64,000 bases of DNA, from positions 1-64,000 of the forward strand of contig JAVBPC010000024.1 of the NCBI GenBank assembly GCA_031549905.1, read 5' to 3'. The first letter of the stretch is position 1; each line of letters starts with the position of its first letter. The notes under the pieces were generated by a model that did no database searches, was not told where the DNA came from, and saw only the letters and a list, made by a program, of their open reading frames with translations. This document shows positions 24,873 through 33,987 of the stretch, in pieces. A program made the translations under genes and the position numbers. Origin of the DNA: Avichristensenella sp031549905 (GTDB lineage Bacteria > Bacillota > Clostridia > Christensenellales > Aristaeellaceae).

Positions 24873-25757
24873 ATGAAAATTGCATTCATTGGTCTGGGCA
24901 TCATGGGCAAGCCCATGGCAAAAAACCTGCTTAAGGCCGGCTACGAGCTAAACGTGTATGACTTTAACCAAGCCACCATGGAAGAGATGAAGACCGCGGG
25001 CGCTGCCATCTGCGCCAGCGCCGCTGACACCGTGAAAGATGTGGAATTGGTAATCACCATGCTGCCCAACAGCCCCCATGTGAAGTCCGTCATGCTGGAA
25101 AACGACAAGCTGGCGGAAATTATGCCCAAGCGCGCAGCCTTCATCGATTGTTCCTCCATCAACCCCGTGGCCAGCCGTGAGATCGCTGCCGAGCTTGCAA
25201 AGCATGGCATCGATATGCTGGATGCCCCTGTATCCGGGGGGCAGCCTAAGGCGGTCGATGGCACGCTCTCCTTCATGGTGGGCGGCAATGAGGAGGTCTT
25301 CAATAAGTTTAAGCCGGTTTTGGAAGCCATGGGTTCCAGCGTTGTGCTGTGCGGCGATGTGGGTGCGGGCAACGTGACCAAGCTGTGTAACCAGACCATC
25401 GTGGCCGTGAACATTGCCGCCCTGGCTGAAGCCATGCAGATGGGCCAGATGTGCGGTGTGGCGCCCCAGAAGATCTTTGAAGCCATCAGGGGCGGCCTGG
25501 CCGGGTCCACCGTGATGAACGCCAAAGCCCCCATGATGATGGATCAGAACTTCCAGCCCGGCTTCCGTATCGATTTGCACATCAAGGATCTGAACAACGT
25601 GGTGGATGCCGCCAAGACTGTAGACGCGCCCATCCCACTGACCCAGAGCGTGCTGGAAATGATGAAGGTGCTCAACCATGACGGCGACAGCAGCTGCGAT
25701 CACAGTGCGCTCATCAAGTACTACCAAAAGCTCACGGGCGAAGTGCTGCATCATTGA
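24873..25757 (+). CDS. garR: Tartronate semialdehyde reductase (2-hydroxy-3-oxopropionate reductase)
   Basis: 294 residues of the beta-hydroxyacid dehydrogenase family: N-terminal Rossmann GLGIMGKPMAKNLLKAG, substrate motif DAPVSGGQPKAVDGTLSFM, and the catalytic lysine stretch GNVTKLCNQTIVA. GarR reduces tartronate semialdehyde to D-glycerate with NAD(P)H. 3-hydroxyisobutyrate dehydrogenase is the closest alternative, but flanking glycerate kinase and glucarate dehydratase genes decide for GarR. The ATG at 24873 follows GGAGGG; 18 bases separate it from the AEC gene. Confidence 0.92.
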   Translation: MKIAFIGLGIMGKPMAKNLLKAGYELNVYDFNQATMEEMKTAGAAICASAADTVKDVELVITMLPNSPHVKSVMLENDKLAEIMPKRAAFIDCSSINPVASREIAAELAKHGIDMLDAPVSGGQPKAVDGTLSFMVGGNEEVFNKFKPVLEAMGSSVVLCGDVGAGNVTKLCNQTIVAVNIAALAEAMQMGQMCGVAPQKIFEAIRGGLAGSTVMNAKAPMMMDQNFQPGFRIDLHIKDLNNVVDAAKTVDAPIPLTQSVLEMMKVLNHDGDSSCDHSALIKYYQKLTGEVLHH

Positions 25758-25779
25758 CCGCATAACCAGGAGAACACAC

Positions 25780-26952
25780 ATGAAGCTGATATTTGCGCCC
25801 GATTCCTTTAAGGGCTCGCTGACTGCCCTTGAAATCTGCGACATTCTGGAACGGGTGGCCGCAAAGCATTTTCCCGGCGCTGAAACGGTTTCCGTGCCTG
25901 TAGCCGATGGGGGCGAGGGCACAGTGGACGCACTGCTGCGTGCTATGGGCGGGGAGCGGGTCAACACCCCCGTTACCGGCCCGATGTTTGAACCCGAAAC
26001 GGCACAGTGGGGCCTGCTGCCTGGCGGCAAAACCGCCGTGATGGAAATGGCCCAGGCATCAGGCCTGCCCTATGTGCCCTCTGGTCAAAGGGACCCGCGC
26101 AAAGCCACCAGCCTGGGTACGGGCGAGATGATCGCCGCCGCCCTTACAATGGGCGTGCGCAATATCCTCATCGGCATCGGCGGCAGTGCCACCAACGATG
26201 GCGGCATCGGCATGCTTAAGGCTTTGGGTGCGGCGTTCTTTGATGGGGCGGGAAAGCCAGTGCAGCCCATTGGTGATGCATTGAAAGATGTCGAAAGCGT
26301 CGATTTTACAGGGCTGATGCCGCAGCTGAAAGAAACAACAATCACTGTGATTTGCGATGTGACAAACCCGCTGCTTGGTGAGAACGGGGCCACTTTCATC
26401 TATGGCCCCCAGAAGGGCGCGACGCCCGAAATCCGCGATGCGCTGGAAGCGGGCATGGCGCACTTTGCGCAGGTCGTAAGCAATGCTATAGGCCGGGATA
26501 TCGCATCCTTCCCCGGTTCGGGTGCGGCAGGCGGCCTGGGCGCGGCCTTGGGTGGTGTGTTGGGCGCAACACTTAAAAGCGGCATTGATGCCGTACTGGA
26601 TGCGGTAGAGTTTGACAACAAGCTGGAAGGCGCTTCCCTGGCGGTAACAGGCGAAGGCCGCATCGATGGGCAGAGCGTTCGCTTTGGCAAGGTGCCCGTG
26701 GGCGTTGCCAAGCGCTGCGCGGCAAAGGGGATTCCCACTGTCGTGATCGCGGGCGGCATCGGTGAAGGTGCACAGGGCTTGTTTGATCTGTGCGAAAGCA
26801 CCATCCAGACCACGGTAAATGGCCCTATGTCACTTGAAAAAGCCATGGCGGATGCGCCTGAATTGTATGAGGCGGCGGCCGATCGGCTTTTTCGGGCTAT
26901 AAAGATCGGCATGAATATACAAAATAAAGACAAAGAAGGTCGTTTGCAATGA
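25780..26952 (+). CDS. garK: Glycerate 2-kinase (GarK/GlxK type)
   Basis: 390 residues with the family N-terminus FAPDSFKGSLTALE, followed by PVADGGEGTVDALL, GIGGSATNDGGIGML and VTGEGRIDGQS. The enzyme phosphorylates D-glycerate, giving 2-phosphoglycerate, with ATP, linking the pathway to lower glycolysis. The start at 25780 has AGGAGA six bases upstream; the open frame upstream overlaps garR and is not used. Its end overlaps gudD by four bases (ATGA), implying coupled translation. Confidence 0.94.
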   Translation: MKLIFAPDSFKGSLTALEICDILERVAAKHFPGAETVSVPVADGGEGTVDALLRAMGGERVNTPVTGPMFEPETAQWGLLPGGKTAVMEMAQASGLPYVPSGQRDPRKATSLGTGEMIAAALTMGVRNILIGIGGSATNDGGIGMLKALGAAFFDGAGKPVQPIGDALKDVESVDFTGLMPQLKETTITVICDVTNPLLGENGATFIYGPQKGATPEIRDALEAGMAHFAQVVSNAIGRDIASFPGSGAAGGLGAALGGVLGATLKSGIDAVLDAVEFDNKLEGASLAVTGEGRIDGQSVRFGKVPVGVAKRCAAKGIPTVVIAGGIGEGAQGLFDLCESTIQTTVNGPMSLEKAMADAPELYEAAADRLFRAIKIGMNIQNKDKEGRLQ

Positions 26953-28277
26953 TCCCTCAAATCGTCAAAATGGATGTTTATCCGGTGGCAGGCCATGACA
27001 GCATGGCGCTGAACCTGTCCGGTGCGCATGCCCCCTTCTTTACCCGCAATGTCGTTGTGCTTGAAGACAGCGCCGGCACCCTTGGCGTGGGCGAAGTGCC
27101 TGGCGGCCAGAAAATAACCAAAGCCCTGGAGGATGTAAAGCCTTTGGTGCTGGGGACCCCTATTTCCGATTACAAGGGCACGCTTAACAAGGTGCGCACA
27201 TGGCTGAATGCCAACATCAAGGACGATGTCCGCGGCCTGCAGACCTTTGACCTGCGCACCGGCGTGCATGCGGTTACGGCCATTGAAGCGCCCTTGTTGG
27301 ATTTACTGGGCAAGTTTTTAGAAGTACCAGCAGCTGCCTTGATGGGCGACGGCATTCAGCGGGAGCGGGTACAGTTCTTAAGCTACCTATTCTATGTTGG
27401 TGACCGTAAAAAAACAGACCTGCCTTATCTGAGCGAAGAAGACAGCGATTGCGCCTGGTACCGCCTGCGCAATGAAGAAGCCCTGACCCCCGAAGCCATT
27501 GTGGCTTTGGCCCATGCCACCCATGAAAAATCTGGCTTTGTGGATTTCAAGCTCAAGGGCGGCGTGCTTTCCCCCAAGGAAGAACTAAAAGCGGTGCAGG
27601 CGATCAAAAAGGCCTATCCCGGCGCACGGGTGGATCTGGACCCCAACGGAGCCTGGAGTCTGAAAGAAGCGCTGGAGATCGCACCCGGCCTAAAAGAATG
27701 TCTAGCCTACTGCGAAGACCCTGTAGGCGCGGAAGACGGCTTTTCCGGCCGTGAAGTAATGGCCGAATTCCGCAAGGCCACCATGATGCCCACCGCCACC
27801 AACATGATCAACACCGACTGGCGGCAGATGTGCCATACCATCGCTTTACAAAGCGTGGATATCCCGCTGGCCGATCCCCATTTTTGGACGATGAACGGCA
27901 GCGTCCGCGTGGGCCAGCTGTGTAACGATTTCGGCCTCATGTGGGGTTGCCACAGCAACAATCATTTTGATATCAGTCTGGCAATGGTGGTACAGTGTGC
28001 AGCCGCGATCCCCGGCAAGATGAACGGCATTGACACCCACTGGATCTGGCAAGAGGGGCGCGAGCGGCTAACCAAGGAGCCCATGCAGATCAAAGATGGC
28101 TGCATCAAGCTGCCGAAGAAACCCGGTCTGGGCATCGATGTCGATCTGGAGCAGATCAAAAAAGCCAATGGGCTTTATCTTGAGCACTGCCTGGGCGCCC
28201 GCGATGACGCTATCGGCATGCAGTATCTGATCCCCGGCTGGAAGTTCGATAACAAAAAGCCCTGCCTGGTACGCTGA
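26949..28277 (+). CDS. gudD: Glucarate dehydratase (enolase superfamily)
   Basis: 442 residues, full length for GudD. Motifs: KLKGG (general base lysine), metal ligands in DPNGAW, EDPVGAEDG and TATNM, and the acid/base histidine in GCHSNNHFDISLAM. N-terminal sequence HAPFFTRNVVVLEDS is typical. It dehydrates D-glucarate (and often L-idarate) to 5-keto-4-deoxyglucarate, converging with GarD. It closes the operon starting at tctB. No clear terminator follows; 28278-28414 shows neither genes nor a convincing hairpin. Confidence 0.95.
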   Translation: MIPQIVKMDVYPVAGHDSMALNLSGAHAPFFTRNVVVLEDSAGTLGVGEVPGGQKITKALEDVKPLVLGTPISDYKGTLNKVRTWLNANIKDDVRGLQTFDLRTGVHAVTAIEAPLLDLLGKFLEVPAAALMGDGIQRERVQFLSYLFYVGDRKKTDLPYLSEEDSDCAWYRLRNEEALTPEAIVALAHATHEKSGFVDFKLKGGVLSPKEELKAVQAIKKAYPGARVDLDPNGAWSLKEALEIAPGLKECLAYCEDPVGAEDGFSGREVMAEFRKATMMPTATNMINTDWRQMCHTIALQSVDIPLADPHFWTMNGSVRVGQLCNDFGLMWGCHSNNHFDISLAMVVQCAAAIPGKMNGIDTHWIWQEGRERLTKEPMQIKDGCIKLPKKPGLGIDVDLEQIKKANGLYLEHCLGARDDAIGMQYLIPGWKFDNKKPCLVR

Positions 28278-28414
28278 CATTTTTGATTTGCTTCTTTTGT
28301 GGCGACGTTCGGGGGCGCCAACGCTGTGATAGGGCGGAACGCGGAAAGATCAACCCCTCCAAGCACCCGGCATGGGGCCAGATGTGTGTCCGTCCACCAT
28401 TGCCAGCCGGTATG

Positions 28415-29128
28415 CTACAAGTCTTGTTTCGGGCGTTCGAAAAACCCACACTCATTGTCATCAAGCCCAACCATGCGGATGTGCGATACATCCCCCACTC
28501 CCAGCGCCCGTGGCACGCTCCATTCCAGGCTGTGCCGCTCCATCACAACAGCCGTAACCGATGTGCAGGCCAGCCAAAAACCCGCCCACGCCGCTTGCAC
28601 CGGAATGGTCAGCAAATGGGATAGCCATGTTACCGCAAGGCCATGGTGGCAAAACACGGCAATTCTGTCTTCGTTGGCATTTTCACATCGGTACAGCCGC
28701 CCCTCGCGGCAATACCCGTGCGATGCCAGCAGCGCATCCGACCCTGCAATGATCTCGCCCATCCGCTGCGTGTAGAAGGGATCGTCGCTGTACGGGCGCG
28801 TGTTCCACCCTTCATAAAGCGGCTGCGGCGTATTCCGGTACATGACCTCGCCGGGCATGGTAAAGGGCGAATGCCTGCGAAAGCCGGGTACATCATAGTA
28901 GATGCCGGTCAACTCTTTTGCCCAATCCAGCGTGGTGATCGGCAGGCTCAGCACATCCGCTGTGGCCTGTGCGGTTTGCTGCGCCCGGCCCATCGGGGAT
29001 GCGTATATGTGTGTCAACCCAAGGCACGGCGCGTATTCGGCCAGTGCGGCGGCCTCCCGCTTGCCGCGCTCCGTCAGGCAATCTTCCGCGTAATTCGGGT
29101 CGCCATGCCGCATGATGTAAATCCGCAT
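28415..29128 (-). CDS. Histidine phosphatase family protein
   Basis: 237 residues with the phosphoglycerate-mutase-like signature IYIMRHGDPNY (phospho-accepting His) and second active-site half FCHHGLAVTWL, which carries the second catalytic His. A member-specific insertion (GEVMYRNTPQPLYEG) suggests a small-molecule phosphatase rather than glycolytic mutase. It is the last gene of the DhaL/DhaK operon, 14 bases after dhaK, and might dephosphorylate an operon intermediate; substrate not evident. The start at 29128 is the residue before RIYIMRHG; the ribosome site is weak (CGGGG). An earlier start at 29176 would overlap dhaK. Confidence 0.82.
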   Translation of the reverse strand: MRIYIMRHGDPNYAEDCLTERGKREAAALAEYAPCLGLTHIYASPMGRAQQTAQATADVLSLPITTLDWAKELTGIYYDVPGFRRHSPFTMPGEVMYRNTPQPLYEGWNTRPYSDDPFYTQRMGEIIAGSDALLASHGYCREGRLYRCENANEDRIAVFCHHGLAVTWLSHLLTIPVQAAWAGFWLACTSVTAVVMERHSLEWSVPRALGVGDVSHIRMVGLDDNECGFFERPKQDL

Positions 29129-29142
29129 ATCATTGCCCCGCG

Positions 29143-30135
29143 TCAGAAGTAGCCGACGCCGCACGGCGCATTCCACAGCGCAAGCATTTCCGGCGTAACC
29201 GAACAGAAGGAAACCGATGCGCCGGAAAGCTCCTGCGTGGTCAGGTAATTGCCTGCCTTGCCGCCCACAACGCGCATGCCCTTCTCTTCCAGGTACGCCT
29301 TGATGTCGCCGTACAGGATGCTCATCTCCATCATCGTCATGCCGCCCGATCCGTTGACCATCACCAGCATGTCATCCCCGGGCTTGTACCCGCCATCCTC
29401 GGTCAGGATATCGCTCAGGGTTTTCGCAAGCGCCTTGGATGTGGGCAACTTCATGCGCCCGCCGCCGCTTTCGCCATGCACGCCCATGCCCAGCTCAATT
29501 TCATCATCCGGCAAAGACCCAAACATCGGCATTCCCGTTACTGGGTGCGTGCAGTTCGTAACTGCAAACGCGTAGGTGCGCGTGCGGTCGCGAACGGCCT
29601 CGAACATTTTGACAAGCTCCGGCATGGATGCGCCCTTCTCCGCCAGTTCACCCACGATCTTCGCATAGAACATCATGCCGCCTATGCCACGCCGCTCCTC
29701 AATGAACTCCTTGGGTGCGGAAGCGATGTCATCGTAAAACAGCATGGATTCCACATTGATGCCTTCAGCTTTCGCTTTGCTTACGGCCATACCCGCGTTG
29801 AGCACATCGCCCGCGTGATTCTGCACGGCGACCAGCACCGGGCCACCCTCACTCAGGCGCTTGATACCCTGGTAGATGCTGTTTGCCGTGGCGCACGTGA
29901 AAATTTCGCCGACAATGTTCATGTCAAACATGCCCTTGCCCACCCAGCAGATGACGGCAGGCTCATGCCCCGCGCCGTTGCCGATGACGAAGCGCACCTT
30001 CCCCCTTTCCTTTGGCATAGCGCGCTCGATCATGTGCGTGCCGGGCACCAAACGAATGGTTTCCGCGTGCGCGGCGGCAAAACCCGCAAGCGTTTCTCCC
30101 ACAAGGTTTCGGGGATTGTTGATGATCTTTTTCAT
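29143..30135 (-). CDS. dhaK: DhaK-type dihydroxyacetone kinase subunit
   Basis: 330 residues of the DAK1 family: KKIINNPRNLVGETLAGFAA at the N-terminus, GNGAGHEP (substrate phosphate site), VQNHAGDVLN and GMGVHGESGG, whose His220 should form the covalent hemiaminal with the ketose. Partners DhaL and DhaK phosphorylate dihydroxyacetone or a related ketose such as erythrulose. The ATG overlaps the dhaL stop (ATGA). No DhaM phosphotransferase gene is present, so either a distant DhaM serves it or the pair uses ATP directly. The upstream class I aldolase suggests triose metabolism. Confidence 0.9.
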   Translation of the reverse strand: MKKIINNPRNLVGETLAGFAAAHAETIRLVPGTHMIERAMPKERGKVRFVIGNGAGHEPAVICWVGKGMFDMNIVGEIFTCATANSIYQGIKRLSEGGPVLVAVQNHAGDVLNAGMAVSKAKAEGINVESMLFYDDIASAPKEFIEERRGIGGMMFYAKIVGELAEKGASMPELVKMFEAVRDRTRTYAFAVTNCTHPVTGMPMFGSLPDDEIELGMGVHGESGGGRMKLPTSKALAKTLSDILTEDGGYKPGDDMLVMVNGSGGMTMMEMSILYGDIKAYLEEKGMRVVGGKAGNYLTTQELSGASVSFCSVTPEMLALWNAPCGVGYF

Positions 30136-30764
30136 TGCTTTTCTTCCTCCACAACCGCCTGAAGCAAAGCTTCCAGCCACAGTACGAACGAAAACGCGCC
30201 CGCATCCACAAACCCGATGGATCTTTCTCTTGCAAACCGCGCCCGGCCCTTTTGCGCCATCATGGGGATCGTGGCGTCGCGGCCTTCCCTGGCAGCCTGA
30301 ACCGCACCTTCCAGCGCCTGCTGAAGCGGCTTTTCTGTTGCTACAGACAGCACCTGCGCGGCGGGCACCATCGCGTCATATACCGTTTTCTGACCAATGC
30401 TTACATTGCATATGGCGCCAATCTTGTTCACAGCGCCTTCAAATCCTTCCGCCAGGGATGCCGCGCTGACCGGCCGTCCACCCTGGTGGGCATTTGAAAG
30501 CGCCTCGAAGAACAGCCCATAGATCGGCCCAATCGCGCCGCCCATCGAGTTCATCATCGCTTCCGACATCGAAAGGAACAACGCCTGCAAATCGGCGGCG
30601 CGCGTCACTGCGTCATCCTCCAGCACGGCGGTGTAACCGCGCGCTATCGTAACCCCATGGTCACCATCTCCGATATGCAAATCCAGTTCGCAAAGCTCCT
30701 GTTGGTGCGCGGGCATCGCCATAGCGGCTTCGATCACACAGCACATAAAAACGGCAGTTTCCAT
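30132..30764 (-). CDS. dhaL: DhaL-type nucleotide-binding kinase subunit
   Basis: 210 residues of the DAK2 fold. The magnesium/nucleotide site DLHIGDGDHG (ELDLHIGDGDHGVTIARG region, about residue 28-45) is intact, followed by the MGGAIGPIYGLFF phosphate loop. It supplies ADP/ATP for phosphoryl transfer to the substrate held by DhaK. RBS GAGGGA lies upstream of the ATG. Order dhaL-dhaK is the reverse of E. coli dhaKLM. It follows the SorC regulator gene by 42 bases. Confidence 0.9.
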   Translation of the reverse strand: METAVFMCCVIEAAMAMPAHQQELCELDLHIGDGDHGVTIARGYTAVLEDDAVTRAADLQALFLSMSEAMMNSMGGAIGPIYGLFFEALSNAHQGGRPVSAASLAEGFEGAVNKIGAICNVSIGQKTVYDAMVPAAQVLSVATEKPLQQALEGAVQAAREGRDATIPMMAQKGRARFARERSIGFVDAGAFSFVLWLEALLQAVVEEEKQ

Positions 30765-30806
30765 GTTGATTATTCCCTCACTTCAGGGCGGTTTAATTTT
30801 CTATAC

Positions 30807-31739
30807 TCACAGCAACTGCTCCGCCAGATCATCCGTGATGATCACGGTATTGCACAGCTGCTTTTCCAGCACCCTGCGCAGCACCGGGGCTTTGTCCGCT
30901 TCCCCCGCCACGCAAATAGCGTTGATGGCCCTGGCGGCCACTTCCACCGGTACGCCCATGTAGCAATCCTTTTTCGACCAGTTCACCATGTTGCCGTCTT
31001 TATCCAGGAAATAGCCCATGATGTCGCCAATCGCCCCAAGGTTCCTTAGCTCTTCTATGTCTTCCGGCTGCAAGGCGCCCACCTGCGTCATGGTCGCGCC
31101 CTGTCCCAGCGCCGATAGGCCGTACAGTGCGATGTGCATATGCCCAGCCATCTCCTGAACGTGCTGATAGAGGGGGTCCTTCCTGAGCATTGCGCTCAGT
31201 TCCTCCGATGGCACGAACAGCGGCGCGTTCAGGAACAGCGCCTTGCACTGCAGCCGGTTGCTGATCAATTGAATGAGGTTGGAGGGCATCATCATGGCAT
31301 TGGTTTCATACAGAAACCCGCCCGACATCTGCAGCACGTTCACACCCGGATAGCTGCCCCCTTGCAGCACTTTTGCAAATTCGCAGATGGTCTGCCCCCA
31401 GGAAATGCCGATGTTGCATCCGTCGGTAATCAGCCCGCCGATATACTCCGCCGCCACGGTGGCGATGCGGTGGCGCGCGTTTTCCCCGGCGTCTAGGTGC
31501 ACCACAAGGGCCTCTTTCAGCGCCGGGTATTTGTTTTTCACGCGGTACCCCATGTCCCAATCCAATTGGTTGGGGGAACGCACCTGAAAAACGACAATCT
31601 TTTCCGCCTCCGCCTTTTTCAAGGCCCTGCTGACCAGCATGTTGGAAATATTCAGCATTTCCGCGATATCATTCTGCTTCATGCGGTCAATGTAGTACAG
31701 CTTGGCAATATAGTATGTGCGAAAATCCGTCTGGGACAT
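30807..31739 (-). CDS. SorC/DeoR-type sugar-binding transcriptional regulator
   Basis: 310 residues: an N-terminal HTH (YIDRMKQNDIAEMLNISNML, SRALKKAEAE) and a large SugarBP-like effector domain (GLITDGCNIGISWGQTI, GVPVEVAARAINAICV). SorC proteins bind sugar phosphates and control transport and catabolic operons in which they lie. Its position inside the operon between the binding protein and dhaL suggests autoregulation, with the palindrome at the operon promoter (37591-37607) as a candidate site. Confidence 0.9.
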   Translation of the reverse strand: MSQTDFRTYYIAKLYYIDRMKQNDIAEMLNISNMLVSRALKKAEAEKIVVFQVRSPNQLDWDMGYRVKNKYPALKEALVVHLDAGENARHRIATVAAEYIGGLITDGCNIGISWGQTICEFAKVLQGGSYPGVNVLQMSGGFLYETNAMMMPSNLIQLISNRLQCKALFLNAPLFVPSEELSAMLRKDPLYQHVQEMAGHMHIALYGLSALGQGATMTQVGALQPEDIEELRNLGAIGDIMGYFLDKDGNMVNWSKKDCYMGVPVEVAARAINAICVAGEADKAPVLRRVLEKQLCNTVIITDDLAEQLL

Positions 31740-31762
31740 GTTCTACCTCTTTTTCGTTTCTG

Positions 31763-31799
31763 TAGAGCGTCTATCCCACATTTTCCTGAAAATGCTCTG
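31763..31799. repeat. Short inverted repeat, possible deletion derivative of the palindromic element
   Basis: TAGAGC at the left and GCTCTG at the right flank a small stem containing TTTTC/GAAAA. The right part (TTTTCCTGAAAATGCTCT) resembles the right end of the 162-bp element at 16818-16979 (TTTCCGCAAAATGCTCT). No long core is present. It lies between the binding-protein and regulator genes and could act as an attenuating or processing stem. Confidence 0.4.
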
Positions 31800-31849
31800 T
31801 TTTGTCAAGCGCCCGGCCGCCGGATCAGCAACCGGGCGCATTCTTTGGC

Positions 31850-33094
31850 TTAGTAGTTATCGATGATGTCGGTCCAGTTCTCCTGCACCTGATCAAGACC
31901 CTCATCGGCGGAAATCTCGCCCAGCGCAATCAGGCCCGTCACCTCACCCATGGAGGCAATCAGTTCGTTATACGCACGGTGGCTGACAAAGGTATGCGCG
32001 TAGTTCACGGAATCAAAGAACGCTTCGCGCTCTTCGCCTTTCAGCACCGGGAACAGCTTATCCTTGGCCACTTCCATAACATCGTTGCGGATGGGGAAGC
32101 ACGCCCACTTGGCGTTATCCATCAGCCACATGCCGAAATCTTCGCTGGCCAGGAATTTCAGCACTTCCCACGCGGCGTCGGGGTTATCCGTCTGCTTGAA
32201 AATGCAGTAGGAATCGATGAAGAAGTTGGTCTGTCCGCCCGGCGTGGGGGCAAAGCCCAGCTTATCGCCCATGTCTTCAAAGGTGTAGTACTCCCAGTTG
32301 CCGGTGATGAACCCGCCCAGGATGCCATCACGGAAGCGCTGGCTCCAGTGCATGGCGCTCAGGTCGCTGGGGGAGGCGGCAGAGCCATCCATCACCATAT
32401 CCTGCAGCATGGTGTAAATCTGCTTGGCTTCCGGGCTGTTGATGTTGGCGGAGCCATCCTCATTGAAAGGGGATTCCAGGCCCAGCGCGTGGAAGAACTG
32501 CAGGTTGCGCACCCAGCGCCAGTCAACCGTGTGTCCGAATGTTTTCTGGCCGTCGCGCTCGCCGCTGAGCTGTTTGCAAACTTCCAGCCATTCTTCGATG
32601 GACCAGGCATTCTCCCAATCAGGATTCGGATAAGCGACGCCCTTCGCATCGTACAGATCTTTGTTGTAGAAAAGGGCAGTGACGCGCACATCGATCGGTA
32701 TACCATAGTTCTTGCCATCTACGATGCTGGAGTTGAAGACGCCTTCGATATAGTCGTCCATGTTCAGGTCACGCTCGACATACTCGGTAATGTCCAACAG
32801 CTGATCATTGTACACATAGCTCATCAGCATCGGTTCCGCCATGTATACGATATCCGGCGGGGTGCCGCCCGCGATCATCGTCAGCAGCTTCTGGTTCAGC
32901 TCCGGCCAGCTGCCGGTAACGTATTCAAACTCCAGCTTGATGTCTTCGCTTTGTTCGTTGAAATACTGGCAAACGGCGTCCAGGTTTGCGTTGGTGGACA
33001 TGAACTTGAGGGTTACGGGCTCCGCCGCAAGCGCCGCGGGCACAAGGGCCAGCGCCATCGCCGCAAGCAACAGCAGGGCTATCCATTTCTTCAT
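31850..33094 (-). CDS. ABC transporter sugar-binding protein (family 1)
   Basis: 414 residues with a Sec signal peptide (MKKWIALLLLAAMALALVPA, cut after ALAA) and no lipobox cysteine. The mature protein has the family 1 extracellular solute-binding fold: VTGSWPELNQKLLTMIAGGT, PPDIVYMAEP and a C-terminal helical lobe, with FITGNWEYYTFEDM near the hinge. It delivers an oligosaccharide to the two permeases encoded upstream. No ATPase gene is present in the operon, so a shared MsmX/UgpC-type ATPase elsewhere must energise transport. GGAGG precedes the ATG. Confidence 0.92.
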   Translation of the reverse strand: MKKWIALLLLAAMALALVPAALAAEPVTLKFMSTNANLDAVCQYFNEQSEDIKLEFEYVTGSWPELNQKLLTMIAGGTPPDIVYMAEPMLMSYVYNDQLLDITEYVERDLNMDDYIEGVFNSSIVDGKNYGIPIDVRVTALFYNKDLYDAKGVAYPNPDWENAWSIEEWLEVCKQLSGERDGQKTFGHTVDWRWVRNLQFFHALGLESPFNEDGSANINSPEAKQIYTMLQDMVMDGSAASPSDLSAMHWSQRFRDGILGGFITGNWEYYTFEDMGDKLGFAPTPGGQTNFFIDSYCIFKQTDNPDAAWEVLKFLASEDFGMWLMDNAKWACFPIRNDVMEVAKDKLFPVLKGEEREAFFDSVNYAHTFVSHRAYNELIASMGEVTGLIALGEISADEGLDQVQENWTDIIDNY

Positions 33095-33147
33095 TTCGGG
33101 TTCCTCCTTGTTGTGCGTAATATTGTTAAGGGTACGGCTGCCGGCCG

Positions 33148-33987
33148 TTATCCCTTAATCCCGCCGATCATGATGCCATCGACAAAGAAACGCTGCGTAA
33201 ACAGATACAGAACCATAATGGGCACAACCGCCGTGCAGGATGCGGCCAGCAGTAGGCCCCACTGCACGTTATAATCGGTCTTGAAAGAGCGGATGACGAG
33301 CGGCACCGTAAACTTGGTGCTGGTGTTCAGATAGATCATCGGCCCAAGGAAGGCATTCCACGAACCCATGAACTTGAACAGCGTCAGCGATGCCATCGCA
33401 GGCAGCGCCAGCGGCATCACGATCTTCGCCCAGATGCGCGGCAAACTTGCCCCATCGATGCGGCCGGAATCCACATAGGCATCGGGAATGGATGCGTAGA
33501 ACTGCCGAAGCAGGAACACGCCGTACGGGTACACCAGGATGCCGGGCACGATCAGCGGCTTGTAGCTATCTATCCACCCCAGCGTTTTGAACGTCAGGAA
33601 CATGGGAATCAGCGTGATCTGCCCCGGGATCATCATCGTGGACAGCATCACCATGAACAGCCAACCCTTGCCCCGAAAGTTAATCTTCGCGAAGCTGAAC
33701 GCCGCAAGAGATGCCGTAAGCAGCGCGCCCGCCGTGCTGGTGACGGCGATGAACAGGCTGTTGCCGAGCGCCCGCGTCATGCTGAGGAACTGCGCCTCAA
33801 ACACGCTTCGGTAGTTTTCGAACGTGATTGCCTTGGGGATCAGCTGCGGCGGGAACACAAACACTTCCGATTCCGGCTTCAGCGATGTGGATACCATCCA
33901 GAAGAAGGGAAACAGCGCGGTGACCGCAAGCGCGCACATGAACAAAATACGCAGATAGCCGGGGATTTGCTTGGCAATCTTATGCAT
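33148..33987 (-). CDS. ABC transporter permease, MalG type
   Basis: 279 residues with six hydrophobic segments and the cytoplasmic EAA-type loop YVDSGRIDGASLPRIWAKIV that docks on the ATPase, followed by MPLALPAMASLTLFKFMGSW. It overlaps the upstream permease gene by 8 bases. Family CUT1; partner of the upstream MalF-like permease. Confidence 0.92.
   Translation of the reverse strand: MHKIAKQIPGYLRILFMCALAVTALFPFFWMVSTSLKPESEVFVFPPQLIPKAITFENYRSVFEAQFLSMTRALGNSLFIAVTSTAGALLTASLAAFSFAKINFRGKGWLFMVMLSTMMIPGQITLIPMFLTFKTLGWIDSYKPLIVPGILVYPYGVFLLRQFYASIPDAYVDSGRIDGASLPRIWAKIVMPLALPAMASLTLFKFMGSWNAFLGPMIYLNTSTKFTVPLVIRSFKTDYNVQWGLLLAASCTAVVPIMVLYLFTQRFFVDGIMIGGIKG

Noticed and set aside
31802..33274. 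490-codon plus-strand frame
   Set aside because: Antisense to the sugar-binding protein gene, which has a signal peptide, ribosome site and family motifs; the plus-strand product is repetitive in His/Val/Gln with no recognisable fold.
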